The notes: a model not told the origin generated them from the letters alone. Counted from the first letter of the stretch, positions 43,521-52,470 are shown. The stretch: 64,000 nt of DNA from Silvibacterium bohemicum (GCF_001006305.1 NZ_LBHJ01000003.1:671709-735708); one strand, 5' to 3'. Program-made: numbers and translations.

Positions 43521-44606
43521 CTACCCTGGCTGTTGGAGTGCCTTGCTTTTCTGCTGAATAGCATTCAGCAGCTTTGCCCAAGAGTCGCTGAATGCCTTAG
43601 CGCCTTCACTTTGGAGGTCGGCGGCGAGTTTGGTTAGGTCAATCCCTACCTTTTCAAAATCAACCAGGACCTCCTCGCAATCTCCGCCGTTGCGGGGAAT
43701 TGCCCCACTCAACGTTCCGTGTTTCTCAAAAGCGACGAGGGTCTCCTCCGGCATCGTATCGACTGTGTTTGGTGCGGCAAGCGCGCTGACATAAAGGACG
43801 TCCGACGCCTTGGGGTCCTTTGTGCCGGTACTGGCGAACAGTAATCGCTGGGGGTGGGCACCGAGATTTGCCAGCCGTTGCCAGCGCCCGGACTCCAGAA
43901 GGTCCCGGTATGCTTTATAGACCTGCCGTCCGACAGCGATGCCAAGTTTGTCGTGCAGCGGCTCCGGTACGTCGTCAAGTGTAGCTTTGTCCCAACGGCT
44001 GACGAACAAGGAAGCTACCGAGCGGACATCTGGAGACAGGCCTTTGGAGACACGCCGCTCCAAACCCCGCATATAAGCCTCCGCGGAGGCCAAATACTGT
44101 TCCCTGGAAAAGAGCAGGGTTACATTCACTGGAATGCCCACTGCAATCGACTCCTCGATCGCAGGCACTCCCTCCTTCGTGCCTGGAATCTTGATGAACA
44201 GATTTGGACGCTCGGCTCCGCCATGTAGAGCTGCAGCCTCGCGAACCGTACTTTGGGTGTCATAAGCCAATAACGGCGATACCTCGAGCGACACAAAACC
44301 ATCGACAGTGGCTGTGCGCTTATAAACCGGAGCGAACAGGTCAGCGGCTCTCCTCAGGTCTTCTATTGCAAGTTTGAAGAAGAGATCCTCACCTGAGAGG
44401 CCCGCTCCTGTCAAACGCAGGATCTCAGCGTCGTAGGAGCTACTCCGCGAGATTGCGTGCTCAAAGATGGTCGGATTCGACGTGAGACCCGTGATCGAAA
44501 ACTCGTCGATGTAGCGCTTTAATGTTCCGCTGTCGAGCAGATCTCTAGTAATGTTGTCGAGCCACAGGCTTTGACCTAGATCGTGAAGTTCCTGGGTTGC
44601 TCTCAT
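43521..44606 (-). CDS. tal: Transaldolase
   Basis: Enzyme of 361 residues that moves dihydroxyacetone units in the pentose phosphate pathway. Signatures: SLWLDNITRDLLDSG, FSITGLTSNPTIF, and the Schiff-base Lys in LFIKIPGTKEGVPA; PVNVTLLFSREQY follows. The length and pattern fit the transaldolase class that occurs alone or fused to phosphoglucose isomerase in many bacteria. It is the last gene of the protoglobin-formate dehydrogenase-DUF1641 operon, 105 bases after DUF1641, and may supply pentose precursors or NADPH balance. Ribosome site GGGAGGAAG. Confidence 0.94.
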   Translation of the reverse strand: MRATQELHDLGQSLWLDNITRDLLDSGTLKRYIDEFSITGLTSNPTIFEHAISRSSSYDAEILRLTGAGLSGEDLFFKLAIEDLRRAADLFAPVYKRTATVDGFVSLEVSPLLAYDTQSTVREAAALHGGAERPNLFIKIPGTKEGVPAIEESIAVGIPVNVTLLFSREQYLASAEAYMRGLERRVSKGLSPDVRSVASLFVSRWDKATLDDVPEPLHDKLGIAVGRQVYKAYRDLLESGRWQRLANLGAHPQRLLFASTGTKDPKASDVLYVSALAAPNTVDTMPEETLVAFEKHGTLSGAIPRNGGDCEEVLVDFEKVGIDLTKLAADLQSEGAKAFSDSWAKLLNAIQQKSKALQQPG

Positions 44607-44710
44607 AGCTTCCTCCCTGTATGTCTCTTCCCTCGGCGGTCTGTTCCAATACTCAGTAATCCATGCTGGCTGACTGTTGGAGTACTTGTCTATAAGACAA
44701 TAAAGTTGCC

Positions 44711-45172
44711 TCAGTCCTTTTGATCGGGCTTTTTTTGGCCCGCCAATGCGGAGCCGAAGACTGCCAATAAAGCCAGGCCAGTTGCCATTCCACGTCGAAC
44801 ATCTTTGCTTGTGGCAAGTCTGGCGATGGCGAGCAGTGAGGGTGGTTTTTCTTCTTCCGAACCCTTGAGGGCCGCGCTGACCTGATTGGCGTCCACCGAA
44901 CTGAGCAGGCCGCCGAGCATCAGTGCTATACGAGTCGCGCTCACGGCCTCCTTAGAACTCACGATGTCGACAGCTTGGTTGATGAGTGTTTCGCTGGCAC
45001 CCAATGCACCGTTCAGAGCAGAGAGAAGCCCCTTCTTGTGAAGATTGTCGAGGAGATCAAAGGCCTCAAGCACTGCGTCCGCGTGCGTCTGTGGCGAATC
45101 TTCAATTCGCCGGACGAGATCTTCCCGTGAATTCGCGGGTTTGAAATGACGAAACTCTACAGCTTTAGCCAT
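44711..45172 (-). CDS. DUF1641 family protein, formate dehydrogenase-linked
   Basis: Protein of 153 residues with the DUF1641 core (AVLEAFDLLDNLHKKGLLSAL, then LINQAVDIVSSKEAVSATRI, then LGGLLSSVDANQVSAAL). It occurs beside FdhA-type formate dehydrogenases, for example YjgD/YjgC in Bacillus, and may be a small electron-transfer or assembly partner; this is not proven. It starts 24 bases after fdhA with AAAGGAG as ribosome site. A hydrophobic C-terminal segment (MATGLALLAVFGSALAG) could touch the membrane. Confidence 0.87.
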   Translation of the reverse strand: MAKAVEFRHFKPANSREDLVRRIEDSPQTHADAVLEAFDLLDNLHKKGLLSALNGALGASETLINQAVDIVSSKEAVSATRIALMLGGLLSSVDANQVSAALKGSEEEKPPSLLAIARLATSKDVRRGMATGLALLAVFGSALAGQKKPDQKD

Positions 45173-45195
45173 GGAACCAGACTCCTTTATCGCGA

Positions 45196-48100
45196 CTATT
45201 TCCTCGTCTCAATCTCGACTAGCTTTGCCGTGCCGGGCAGATAGTAGTCTTTTCGCTTCCACTTGCGTTCGACCTCGACGCCCATTTGCGGAGTCGGCTT
45301 TGCGTTATAGCGGAAGTTCAAAGGCTTCAGCGGATTATCGCCTTTTTCGTTGAGGACAATCATCTTTACAGCGGTCTCTTTATATGCCGGCGTATTCGTG
45401 GCATCGTCAACATGTGAACCAGTGAGGACATTGAGCGGTCCCTCCTGCGAAAGGAGAGGAAGGTAAACCTGGTGGCCTTCAACGCGGGAGGTGACGAGCA
45501 CCTTGATCCTGATTGAGCCGTGGCGGCTTGTGATTCTCACCCAGCTACCCGATTCGACACCCCGCTCTTTCGCGAGTTCCGGTGATACTTCGATGTAACG
45601 CTCCGGAGTCTCTTCCTGGATACCATGGACGCGAAGCGTCATGTTGCCTTCGTGAAAGTGCTCCAGTTGGCGGCCGTTGTTCAGAAACAGATCGAACTCG
45701 GCGTCTAGCGGCTCGAGGGGCTCAGTGAAGGAGACGGGGTAGAATCGCGCCTTCCCATCGGGGAAGGGAAAACCGTCGAGGTAGAGGACGGCCTGATCGA
45801 CACCCTCCTCGGAAATCGGCCACTGCTGGGTGCTATAGCCTTCAAGACGCGTATAGCTGGCCCCTGCGTGGATCGGACTTAGGGTGGCGATCTCGTCCAT
45901 GATCTCCGAAGGATGCGAGTAGTTCCAATCCGTGCCCATTCGTTTGGCGATCTCCTGCGTGATCTTCCAGTCTGCCATGGAGTCACCAAGTTCGGGCAGG
46001 CTTTGATATGTCCGTTGGATACGGCGTTCGGTATTGGTGAAGGTGCCATCCTTCTCGAGAGCAGGGGAGGCAGGCAAAACAACATCGGCATAACGGCAGG
46101 TCTCCGTGAAGAAGATGTCCTGCAGTACCATGAAGTCAAGTTTCTCAAAGGCGGCGGCGACATGGTTGGAGTTTGAATCGGCTCCGATCATGTCTTCACC
46201 GGCGATGTACATTGCGCGGAGTTTGCCTTCGATCGCAGCCTCCACCATTTGATGATTGTCCATGCCTCGTTCGGGAGGTAGTTTTACTCCCCAGCCCTTC
46301 TCGAACTTGGCTCGCACTTCGGGATCATTAACGAGCTGATAGCCGGGATAATAGTTCGGCGCAGCTCCCATGTCTCCAGCACCCTGCACATTGTTGTGCC
46401 CGCGCAGGGGATACGCGCCACCTCCTCTGCGACCGTAGTTACCGGTCGTCAGGAGAAAGTTCGAGATCGCGGTGGATATGTCGGAGCCGCGGATGTGTTG
46501 CGTCACCCCCATGGCCCAGCAGATCGCGATGGTTTCGGCTGCCACAAGTTCCTGGGCAAGTTTTTCAAGCGTCGCAAGCGGTATCCCGCAGACTTTCGAC
46601 GCGTACTCCATGGTGAAAGGCTCAAGACTCTTCTTGAATTCGTCGAGATTGTTCACCCACTTATCGATAAAGTCGAGCTTTGCGTGGCCCTGATCGAACA
46701 TGTAACGACTCATCGCGCAAAGCCAGACAATGTCGGTGCCAGGGCGCGGCCGGAAGTGAAGATCGGCGCGATGGGCCAACTCATTCACGCGTGGGTCAGC
46801 TACAACCAACCTCGTCCCAAAGAATTTGTGTGCCCGCTTCATTCGTGCTGCAAGTACCGGGTGCGCCTCTGCGGAGTTTGCTCCAACAATGAGGATGAGC
46901 TTAGAAAATACAAGGTCTTCAAAAGAGCCCGAATCTCCGCCGTAGCCAACGGTACGGAAGAGGCCCGTGGTGGCAGGCGACTGACAGTAACGGGAACAGT
47001 TATCGATGTTTTGCGTACCAATGACTTGGCGCCCAAACTTTTGCATCAGGTAAACGTCTTCGTTTGTTGTCTTCGATGAAGCAATCACCGCGATGGAGTC
47101 GGGTCCGGACTCGGCTTTGATCTGAGACAGCCTGGATGCAATCAGATTGAGAGCTTCCTCCATGCTGGCTTCTCGGAAGCCGTTACCCTCACGAATGAGT
47201 GGTTTCTGGAGGCGGTCTTCGTGATTCACGAAATCCCAACCGAATTTACCTTTCACGCAGGTGGAGATCTGGTTTGCATCGCCATGTCCAGGGACAACTT
47301 TGAGGATCTTACGATCCTTCGTCCAGACATCGTAGCTGCAGCCCACCGAGCAATAGGTACAGACCGTCTTAGTCTTCTTAGTACGTGATTCGCGCATGTG
47401 CGCCTCGACTTCAGAGACCTTCATGATCGCGCCGTAGCCCATCTCTGGCTCGACATCTTTCACTACATCGATTAACTTTTCAAGGGCCTGATGAGGGAGA
47501 TCCGACATAAAACCAGCCTCGCCGAGCATGGACTTCTCCATGAGAGCATTGCAGGGACAGACGGTTACACATTGCCCACAGGAGACACAGCTCGATCCAC
47601 CGATCTGCATACCACCATCCCACAGGACACGCGGACGATCGAGCTCCCAGCCTATCGAGAGCGTTTCATTGACCTGAACGGTCTGGCAGGCCTGGACACA
47701 TTGACCACACAGAATGCACTGGCTCGGGTCGTAGCGATAGAAGGGGTTGGACATGTCCACTTCATAAGGCTTGGGTGTAAAGGGTATCGTTTGATGCTCG
47801 ATGCCGAGCATCCTCGTCGTATTGTGGACACGGCAGTTTTCGTTGTTGTTGTCGCACACCGTGCAATACAACATGTGATTGCCGAGGATTCTATCGAAGC
47901 CCTCTGTCCGCGCACTTTTGGCACGTTCGGAGTCCGTGACAACCTTCATGCCAGCATTAATCTTTGTGCCGCAGGACCGCGCCAGTTGCCCATCGACCTC
48001 GACTAAACATGTGTCGCAGGTCTGGATAGGTCCCATGAGCGGGGAGTGGTAACAGACGTGCGGGATATCCTGCAGGCGCAGGACGGCATCGATCAGCAAT

Positions 48101-48267
48101 TCGCCCTCGTGGGCTTGAACTGGCTTGCCATCAATCGAAATGCTAACTTCGGTCGGAGGAGTAGCAGGGGCGGGACGGAATGCTGAAAATTTTTGCTCCG
48201 GAAACCGGTGATGACTCGGTCCTAGCCGATCATGTACGACGCTCGTCTCAGTTTCTTGAATGCTCAT
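45196..48267 (-). CDS. fdhA: Formate dehydrogenase alpha subunit with NuoG-like N-terminus
   Basis: Molybdopterin enzyme of 1023 residues oxidising formate to CO2. From the N-terminus: 2Fe-2S ferredoxin domain (CYHSPLMGPIQTCDTC), NuoG-like His-Cys cluster (RILGNHMLYCTVCDNNNENC), two 4Fe-4S clusters (CILCGQCVQACQ, CVSCGQCVTVCPC), and the Mo-domain cluster (CTYCSVGCSYD ... CVKGKFG). The active-site residue is a Cys, not selenocysteine, in NCSRYCQSPA near residue 427. The C-terminal MopB domain is complete. NuoE/F-like diaphorase subunits are absent, so the electron acceptor is unclear; DUF1641 may help. Ribosome site GGGAGGAAC. Confidence 0.94.
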   Translation of the reverse strand: MSIQETETSVVHDRLGPSHHRFPEQKFSAFRPAPATPPTEVSISIDGKPVQAHEGELLIDAVLRLQDIPHVCYHSPLMGPIQTCDTCLVEVDGQLARSCGTKINAGMKVVTDSERAKSARTEGFDRILGNHMLYCTVCDNNNENCRVHNTTRMLGIEHQTIPFTPKPYEVDMSNPFYRYDPSQCILCGQCVQACQTVQVNETLSIGWELDRPRVLWDGGMQIGGSSCVSCGQCVTVCPCNALMEKSMLGEAGFMSDLPHQALEKLIDVVKDVEPEMGYGAIMKVSEVEAHMRESRTKKTKTVCTYCSVGCSYDVWTKDRKILKVVPGHGDANQISTCVKGKFGWDFVNHEDRLQKPLIREGNGFREASMEEALNLIASRLSQIKAESGPDSIAVIASSKTTNEDVYLMQKFGRQVIGTQNIDNCSRYCQSPATTGLFRTVGYGGDSGSFEDLVFSKLILIVGANSAEAHPVLAARMKRAHKFFGTRLVVADPRVNELAHRADLHFRPRPGTDIVWLCAMSRYMFDQGHAKLDFIDKWVNNLDEFKKSLEPFTMEYASKVCGIPLATLEKLAQELVAAETIAICWAMGVTQHIRGSDISTAISNFLLTTGNYGRRGGGAYPLRGHNNVQGAGDMGAAPNYYPGYQLVNDPEVRAKFEKGWGVKLPPERGMDNHQMVEAAIEGKLRAMYIAGEDMIGADSNSNHVAAAFEKLDFMVLQDIFFTETCRYADVVLPASPALEKDGTFTNTERRIQRTYQSLPELGDSMADWKITQEIAKRMGTDWNYSHPSEIMDEIATLSPIHAGASYTRLEGYSTQQWPISEEGVDQAVLYLDGFPFPDGKARFYPVSFTEPLEPLDAEFDLFLNNGRQLEHFHEGNMTLRVHGIQEETPERYIEVSPELAKERGVESGSWVRITSRHGSIRIKVLVTSRVEGHQVYLPLLSQEGPLNVLTGSHVDDATNTPAYKETAVKMIVLNEKGDNPLKPLNFRYNAKPTPQMGVEVERKWKRKDYYLPGTAKLVEIETRK

Positions 48268-48384
48268 AATGTTCCTCCCAGTCAGCCCGCATTACCCGAT
48301 CGCTAGCCCTCGGGATCATGCCGGTGTCGCTACAAATCGAACCGTTACATTCCATGCCATACGCCAAAACATCCATCGAAGAGT

Positions 48385-48984
48385 TCAACCCGCTTTGTTT
48401 TTTTGACTCTCTTCGTATGCCTCTGTCCAGATCGCCATTTGAATCAGCATCGACTTCGACCAGGCCCGATGCATACATTCGACTTCATCCTGAGTGTGCC
48501 CCTTCCTTCCCAGAAATGGCTTCATCGTTTCATTGATGACAGGGATGAATGAAAGCACATCTCGGAATGGAATATGCGAGGTCGACGATACGTGGTCAAC
48601 CTGGTTCTTCTTGGGGGCGGTGTGCCTCAACCCAATCTCATGCTGATAATCAAGCCACGTGCGGTCGTATGGGCGAAGGCAGGTGTCGAGGATCCATTGC
48701 TCGAACCGGCGATTTGATCTTGCCAGATAGTCTGGAAGTGAACCTCCGTCAAGAGAGCGAGAATGCTTCGCCAGGTGGGGGATGTGGGCAATAATCTCGG
48801 ATCTCCACAGATGCACTATCTCAGTCGTTTGACCCTGCAGAACCTCGCCAGCCATCCGGAGGTAGCGAACATCTTCCTCCGTAAAGCGGGCACCGACTTT
48901 CAAATCTTCAAGCTCTTCTTCGGAGAGAGAGGAATGGCCGATCTCTCGATCTCCGTAGCTGTATCCTGCAATGTCATTGCTCAC
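48385..48984 (-). CDS. Protoglobin-like heme protein
   Basis: Globin-fold protein of 199 residues, close to archaeal protoglobin: IAGYSYGDREIGHSSLSEEE, FTEEDVRYLRMAGEVL, and the proximal heme His in TWLDYQHEIGLRHT. It has no kinase, cyclase or methyl-accepting domain, so it is a single-domain gas binder or sensor. It is the first gene of the unit that continues with formate dehydrogenase 118 bases downstream. Operator element 6 lies 137 bp upstream. Heme and gas binding are inferred from the family. Confidence 0.85.
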   Translation of the reverse strand: MSNDIAGYSYGDREIGHSSLSEEELEDLKVGARFTEEDVRYLRMAGEVLQGQTTEIVHLWRSEIIAHIPHLAKHSRSLDGGSLPDYLARSNRRFEQWILDTCLRPYDRTWLDYQHEIGLRHTAPKKNQVDHVSSTSHIPFRDVLSFIPVINETMKPFLGRKGHTQDEVECMHRAWSKSMLIQMAIWTEAYEESQKNKAG

Positions 48985-49120
48985 GTGTCTTCGCCTCTCC
49001 TCGTGGAGCGGTTAATTCTGGAAGAACGGGTCGCCTCTGGATGCAATAGCGGCACGCAAAAATAGGCTACCAATCGTACAAGTATTGCAGTCGGATCGAG
49101 GTAATGCGCTCGAGCAGATA

Positions 49121-49194
49121 TCTTTTGCAGAAACGAGCACGTCATTTAGAGCATTGAGCATGGACGCGCATCCGAAGGATGGCGTCTCCTAGCT
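49121..49194 (-). promoter_or_regulatory. Operator element 6 (extended form) before the protoglobin-fdh operon
   Basis: Minus strand: TCTAAATGAC, inner GTGCTCGTTTC, then TGCAAAAGA, spaced 21 bp. The upstream block AGCTAGGAGACGCCATCC starts exactly 44 bp before the first half-site. The protoglobin start is 137 bp downstream. Confidence 0.7.
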
Positions 49195-49299
49195 CCATGC
49201 ATCAACGATTCTGACGGACACGTCTGGTTCGGAAACCTATCCGGCGTATGCGCTCATCGAAATCGCCGGTCGAGATAACCGCAGATCGGAACAAATCAG

Positions 49300-49485
49300 A
49301 TGGGAGAGATTATGTCCACGCAACGAGCAAGCAAAGCAAACATCATTCTCACGATGGTTGACGGCAATACCGTCGTACTGATCGGTGAGGACGGCAGATT
49401 GCACGTCGACGCGGGTTTTCCCGTGTCCAGGTCGAGGCATTTGGCTGGAACTGTCAGCAGCGCATCATCCCCCGCTCGCCGCTGA
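49300..49485 (+). pseudogene. N-terminal fragment of an MBL-fold hydrolase (uncertain)
   Basis: A frame of 61 codons with a possible GGGAGAG ribosome site. The part NTVVLIGEDGRLHVDAGFPV resembles the N-terminal beta strands of MBL-fold hydrolases, but the HxHxDH metal motif that must follow is absent. It is at best a remnant. Confidence 0.35.
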
Positions 49486-49637
49486 AGAGACTCACGCGGC
49501 CCTGTATGCGATCGAGGAACAGTCCCCGCTTTCGACGCCGAACACGAGAAGTTACGGCGAGAGCTGGCTGGTAAATCGAAACGCGAGACAAACAAGATTA
49601 TGGATACATAACCGGCCTCACTATGCAAGGAGAACAC

Positions 49638-50444
49638 ATGGAATCTATTGATCTGTTGAACACGACCCGGCGCCGCTTCTTGACCACTGCAAGCGCATCC
49701 GCTGCCACACTCCTCACATCGACTCTCACCGCGCAAGGCGCTGGGATCCAGGCCGATAAAACTCAGCATGAGGGAACTTCCCACGGCTTGACCCTCAATA
49801 GATCAGATACGGCAGTCGTGATCATCGACCCACAGAATGATGTGCTCAGCGAGAAAGGTCTTGCGTGGCCTTTGCTTCACGAAAGTCTTAAGGAAAACAA
49901 TACCGTCGAAAACATTGAGAGGATCTTCAAAGCGGCTAAGGCGCATGGCTACGAGGTATTCATCTCTCCGCACTACTTTTTCCCCGAGGATAAAGGCTGG
50001 AAGTTTAATGGACCGCTTGAAACGGTCGAAGCGACCGAGAACATGTTCGCAAGGAAGGGCAGATTGAGTCTCGAGGGGCTCAAGGGTTCCGGCGCGGACT
50101 GGCTGGAGCGGTATAAGCCCTACATCGAGGACGGAAAAACCGTCGTGGTTTCGCCACACCGTGTCTGGGGGCCGGAAACCAACGATCTTGTCCTGCAATT
50201 GCGGAAATATCGGATCAGCAAAGTCATACTGGGGGGAATGCTTGCCAACATGTGCGTTGAATCTCATCTTCGCGAATTGCTTGAACAGGGATTTGAAGTT
50301 GCCGTAGTGAAAGATGCCACCGCGGCGCCGAAGCATCCGGAATGGGGGTATGGCTACACGGCAGCGTTGATCAACTATGCTTTTCTTGCCCACGCCGTTC
50401 TAACGACGACCGAAGCAGTAGAAATCATGGGGCGTAATACATAG
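49638..50444 (+). CDS. Tat-exported isochorismatase-like cysteine hydrolase
   Basis: Protein of 268 residues. The N-terminus has a twin-arginine signal (TTRRRFLTTASASAATLLTS). The catalytic domain shows Asp in VVIIDPQNDVLSE, Lys in the region ENMFARKGR, and nucleophile Cys in LGGMLANMCVESHLREL. Export is uncommon for this superfamily, which is mostly cytoplasmic. Substrate unknown. The ATG at 49638 has AAGGAGAACAC directly upstream; the one at 49623 lacks this. A palindromic terminator follows at 50501. Confidence 0.88.
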   Translation: MESIDLLNTTRRRFLTTASASAATLLTSTLTAQGAGIQADKTQHEGTSHGLTLNRSDTAVVIIDPQNDVLSEKGLAWPLLHESLKENNTVENIERIFKAAKAHGYEVFISPHYFFPEDKGWKFNGPLETVEATENMFARKGRLSLEGLKGSGADWLERYKPYIEDGKTVVVSPHRVWGPETNDLVLQLRKYRISKVILGGMLANMCVESHLRELLEQGFEVAVVKDATAAPKHPEWGYGYTAALINYAFLAHAVLTTTEAVEIMGRNT

Positions 50445-50500
50445 TAGTCAGCAAGTTCCGGCCATCTGGCGATTAAATGCCTTATGCAGCTTTCCGGAGT

Positions 50501-50535
50501 AATGCCGCGGAGCCTGGTCCAGGCTCCGCGGCATT
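50501..50535. terminator. Palindromic terminator after the exported cysteine hydrolase
   Basis: Perfect palindrome of 17-base arms (50501-50517 and 50519-50535) with AATGCCGCGGAGCC in the left arm. It stands 56 bases after the stop and also marks the end of the aldehyde dehydrogenase remnant coming from the other strand. Confidence 0.7.
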
Positions 50536-50567
50536 GCATCTATCGACCGTCAAGATAGCGGAGGCTG

Positions 50568-50817
50568 TCACCGCGGTGTTGCAGCAGCCCAGGCAATTTG
50601 GGCAGATGCAGCATCGCGGTAGGCTTGATCGAGGCCGTCCTTGTTGGCCTGAACGATCTCTGCCAGGACTTCGCCGGAGTAAGGATCGATGTCGGAAAGC
50701 TTCGATCCATGCTTACCGGGGCGCCATGCTCCATCAATGAATTGGCCGTCGAAGCCCCCCTTATTTAAGCTTCGCTGCGGACTGTGCAGGTATCGGTGAG
50801 ACTTGTGCGACTGCCAT
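50568..50817 (-). pseudogene. Aldehyde dehydrogenase N-terminal remnant
   Basis: An ATG at 50817 with GGAGAACAA upstream opens MAVAQVSPIPAQSAAKL and then hits a stop. One frame over, the text continues GGFDGQFIDGAWRPGKHGSK and LSDIDPYSGEVLAEI, then DLDQAYRDAA-like residues and ends at ATPR. This is the first 75 or so residues of an aldehyde dehydrogenase; about 400 residues with the catalytic Cys and Glu are missing. So it has both a frameshift near 50765 and a large 3' deletion, which implies past expression from a good start site. Confidence 0.75.
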
Positions 50818-50874
50818 TTGTTCTCCTTTGATCTGCGGGGTCCGTGTTTACACTCCAGTGTTGAACGCAAAAGT

Positions 50875-50900
50875 TAAGCCCGCTCATCCGAGCGGGCTTA
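50875..50900. terminator. Hairpin terminator
   Basis: TAAGCCCGCTC and its complement with the loop ATCC, just after the stop (3' side on the minus strand) of the epoxide-hydrolase-like gene. Compact GC-rich stem ending in A/T bases, typical of a Rho-independent terminator without a full T-run. Confidence 0.72.
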
Positions 50901-50903
50901 CGG

Positions 50904-51761
50904 TTACCCTTGCCAGGGATTTAAGAAATCCAACAAGGCCGCATTTGTGGCCTCCGGCTGCTCCGCCTGTGGGAAATGACCGGAGAAGGGGATCTCACAT
51001 GTCGACAGGTCATCCGCCATACCTTTCCAAACGGCGGCCATATCGACAACCTTGGCGCCTACGAAATCTCTCCCCCACAGAGCAAGTGTCGGACAGGTGA
51101 TTTTGACGTCGCGATCAACCTGATCTTGTTCGAGGTCCTGGCGCCATGCGCGATAATCTGCGAATGGGCCGCGAAGCCCCCCTGGCTGGGAATATGCCTT
51201 CACGTACTCGGCAATATCCGCGTCGTTAAACGCATCGAGACGGTATGCCCAAGAGTTTATGGTGTAGCGGAGCCACATCTCTTCTCTCCCATGGATCAGG
51301 GCCTCGGGGAGATCAGGAACGGAATTGAAGAAGAAGAACCAAGCTCCCTGCGCCAGGTTCGCGTTCACGTTTTCGAAGATGACCCGAGTGGGGATGTTAT
51401 CGAGTGCACCAAAACGAGCCACAACCTCGGGATGGTCCTTCACAAGGCGGGTTGCTACGCGAACCCCTCGATCATGCCCGATGATCGCAGCCTTCTCAAT
51501 CCCAAGCTTTGACATCAACGCTACGATGTCATTCGCCATGGTGCGTTTGTCATAACCTGTATCTGGCTTTTCCGTTGCACCATAGCCCCGCAAGTCAGGG
51601 ATGATCAGACGGTATGACTGACCGAGAACGGGAATCTGGTGGCGCCACGCATAGCTCGTTTCAGGAAAGCCGTGCAGCAGGATGACCGCTGGCCCCGAAC
51701 CGGCATCGACGTAGTGCTGGTTCAGGCCGTTTGCAGTAATGCGATGGTGTTCAATCTTCAT
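50904..51761 (-). CDS. Alpha/beta hydrolase, epoxide hydrolase/haloacetate dehalogenase-like
   Basis: Enzyme of 285 residues. Oxyanion motif LLHGFPETSYAWR (HGxP), nucleophile Asp in IIGHDRGVRVATR, and His in FSGHFPQAEQPE give the Asp-His pair typical of epoxide hydrolases and haloacetate dehalogenases. The cap domain shows WFFFFNSVPDLPEAL. The sequence alone does not decide between the two activities. I choose the ATG at 51761; the frame from 51803 adds 14 unlikely residues. A hairpin at 51806-51828 separates it from the DUF1348 gene upstream. Confidence 0.87.
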   Translation of the reverse strand: MKIEHHRITANGLNQHYVDAGSGPAVILLHGFPETSYAWRHQIPVLGQSYRLIIPDLRGYGATEKPDTGYDKRTMANDIVALMSKLGIEKAAIIGHDRGVRVATRLVKDHPEVVARFGALDNIPTRVIFENVNANLAQGAWFFFFNSVPDLPEALIHGREEMWLRYTINSWAYRLDAFNDADIAEYVKAYSQPGGLRGPFADYRAWRQDLEQDQVDRDVKITCPTLALWGRDFVGAKVVDMAAVWKGMADDLSTCEIPFSGHFPQAEQPEATNAALLDFLNPWQG

Positions 51762-51805
51762 AATGCGGACACTATCTTTCTTTGGGGAATTGCAATGAAA
51801 CATAA

Positions 51806-51828
51806 GGCGGGGGCATTGTGCCCCCGCC
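51806..51828. terminator. Hairpin terminator of the DUF1348 gene
   Basis: GGCGGGGGCA and its complement around the loop TTG. It lies between two minus-strand genes, 11 bases after the stop of the upstream one, so it probably ends that transcript. Confidence 0.68.
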
Positions 51829-51839
51829 CAGGCCTGAAG

Positions 51840-52319
51840 CTAGAGGCCGAGGTCGCTCAATCCGGGGTGATCATCTGGGCGTCGTCCCAGAGGCCAGTGA
51901 AAGAGTCGTTCTTCTGGCGTAATTCGCTTGTCATTGATTGAGGCGTAACGGTAGACCATGATTCCCTGGGGATTGAAGTCCCAGTTTTCATTGCCGTAGG
52001 ACCGATACCACTGGTTAGAGTCGTCGCGATATTCATAGGCGAAACGAACTGCAATGCGGTTATCGGTAAACGCCCAGAGCTCCTTGATGAGTCTGTAGTC
52101 AAGCTCCCGATCCCACTTCCGGGTGAGGAACTCGATGATCTGCTCGCGCCCGACCGGGAACTCAGCGCGGTTACGCCAATGGCAGTCGATAGAGTAAGAG
52201 AGGCAAACCCGCTTAGGGTCACGAGAGTTCCAGCCATCTTCGGCCTTACGGACCTTTAATAGCGCTGTTTCACGAGTGAATGGGGGGACTGGTGGAATTA
52301 TTTCCTGAGTCGATTCCAT
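51840..52319 (-). CDS. DUF1348 (NTF2-like) family protein
   Basis: Protein of 159 residues with the strongly conserved DUF1348 pattern: [56 protein letters not shown] and [13 protein letters not shown]. The fold is NTF2-like; function is unknown, although it is common near redox and stress genes. Ribosome site AAAGGAGAAG. It has its own terminator. Confidence 0.92.
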   Translation of the reverse strand: MESTQEIIPPVPPFTRETALLKVRKAEDGWNSRDPKRVCLSYSIDCHWRNRAEFPVGREQIIEFLTRKWDRELDYRLIKELWAFTDNRIAVRFAYEYRDDSNQWYRSYGNENWDFNPQGIMVYRYASINDKRITPEERLFHWPLGRRPDDHPGLSDLGL

Positions 52320-52470
52320 GCTTCTTCTCCTTTATGTCATGCTTGGGTGAAATATGACGGCGAGTTCATGAATCCCGCGACGTCGATAAACTGTGTGATC
52401 GTCTAACGATCAAAAAACGGGCGTGGTCTCAGCCTCTTCCGAGTGCTCAGAGAAACGATCTATGCGAGTG

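Larger units (their letters stand above)
48985..49637. other. Gap of 650 bases with operator element 6 and an MBL-like remnant
   Basis: The left part has operator element 6. At 49300-49485 a short frame reads LTMVDGNTVVLIGEDGRLHV and DAGFPVSRSR, which resembles the first strands of a metallo-beta-lactamase-fold protein; the rest of the fold is missing. No intact gene is seen. Confidence 0.45.

Noticed and set aside
45196-48267. Selenocysteine in the formate dehydrogenase.
   Set aside because: The active-site codon is TGT (Cys) and no TGA occurs in frame.
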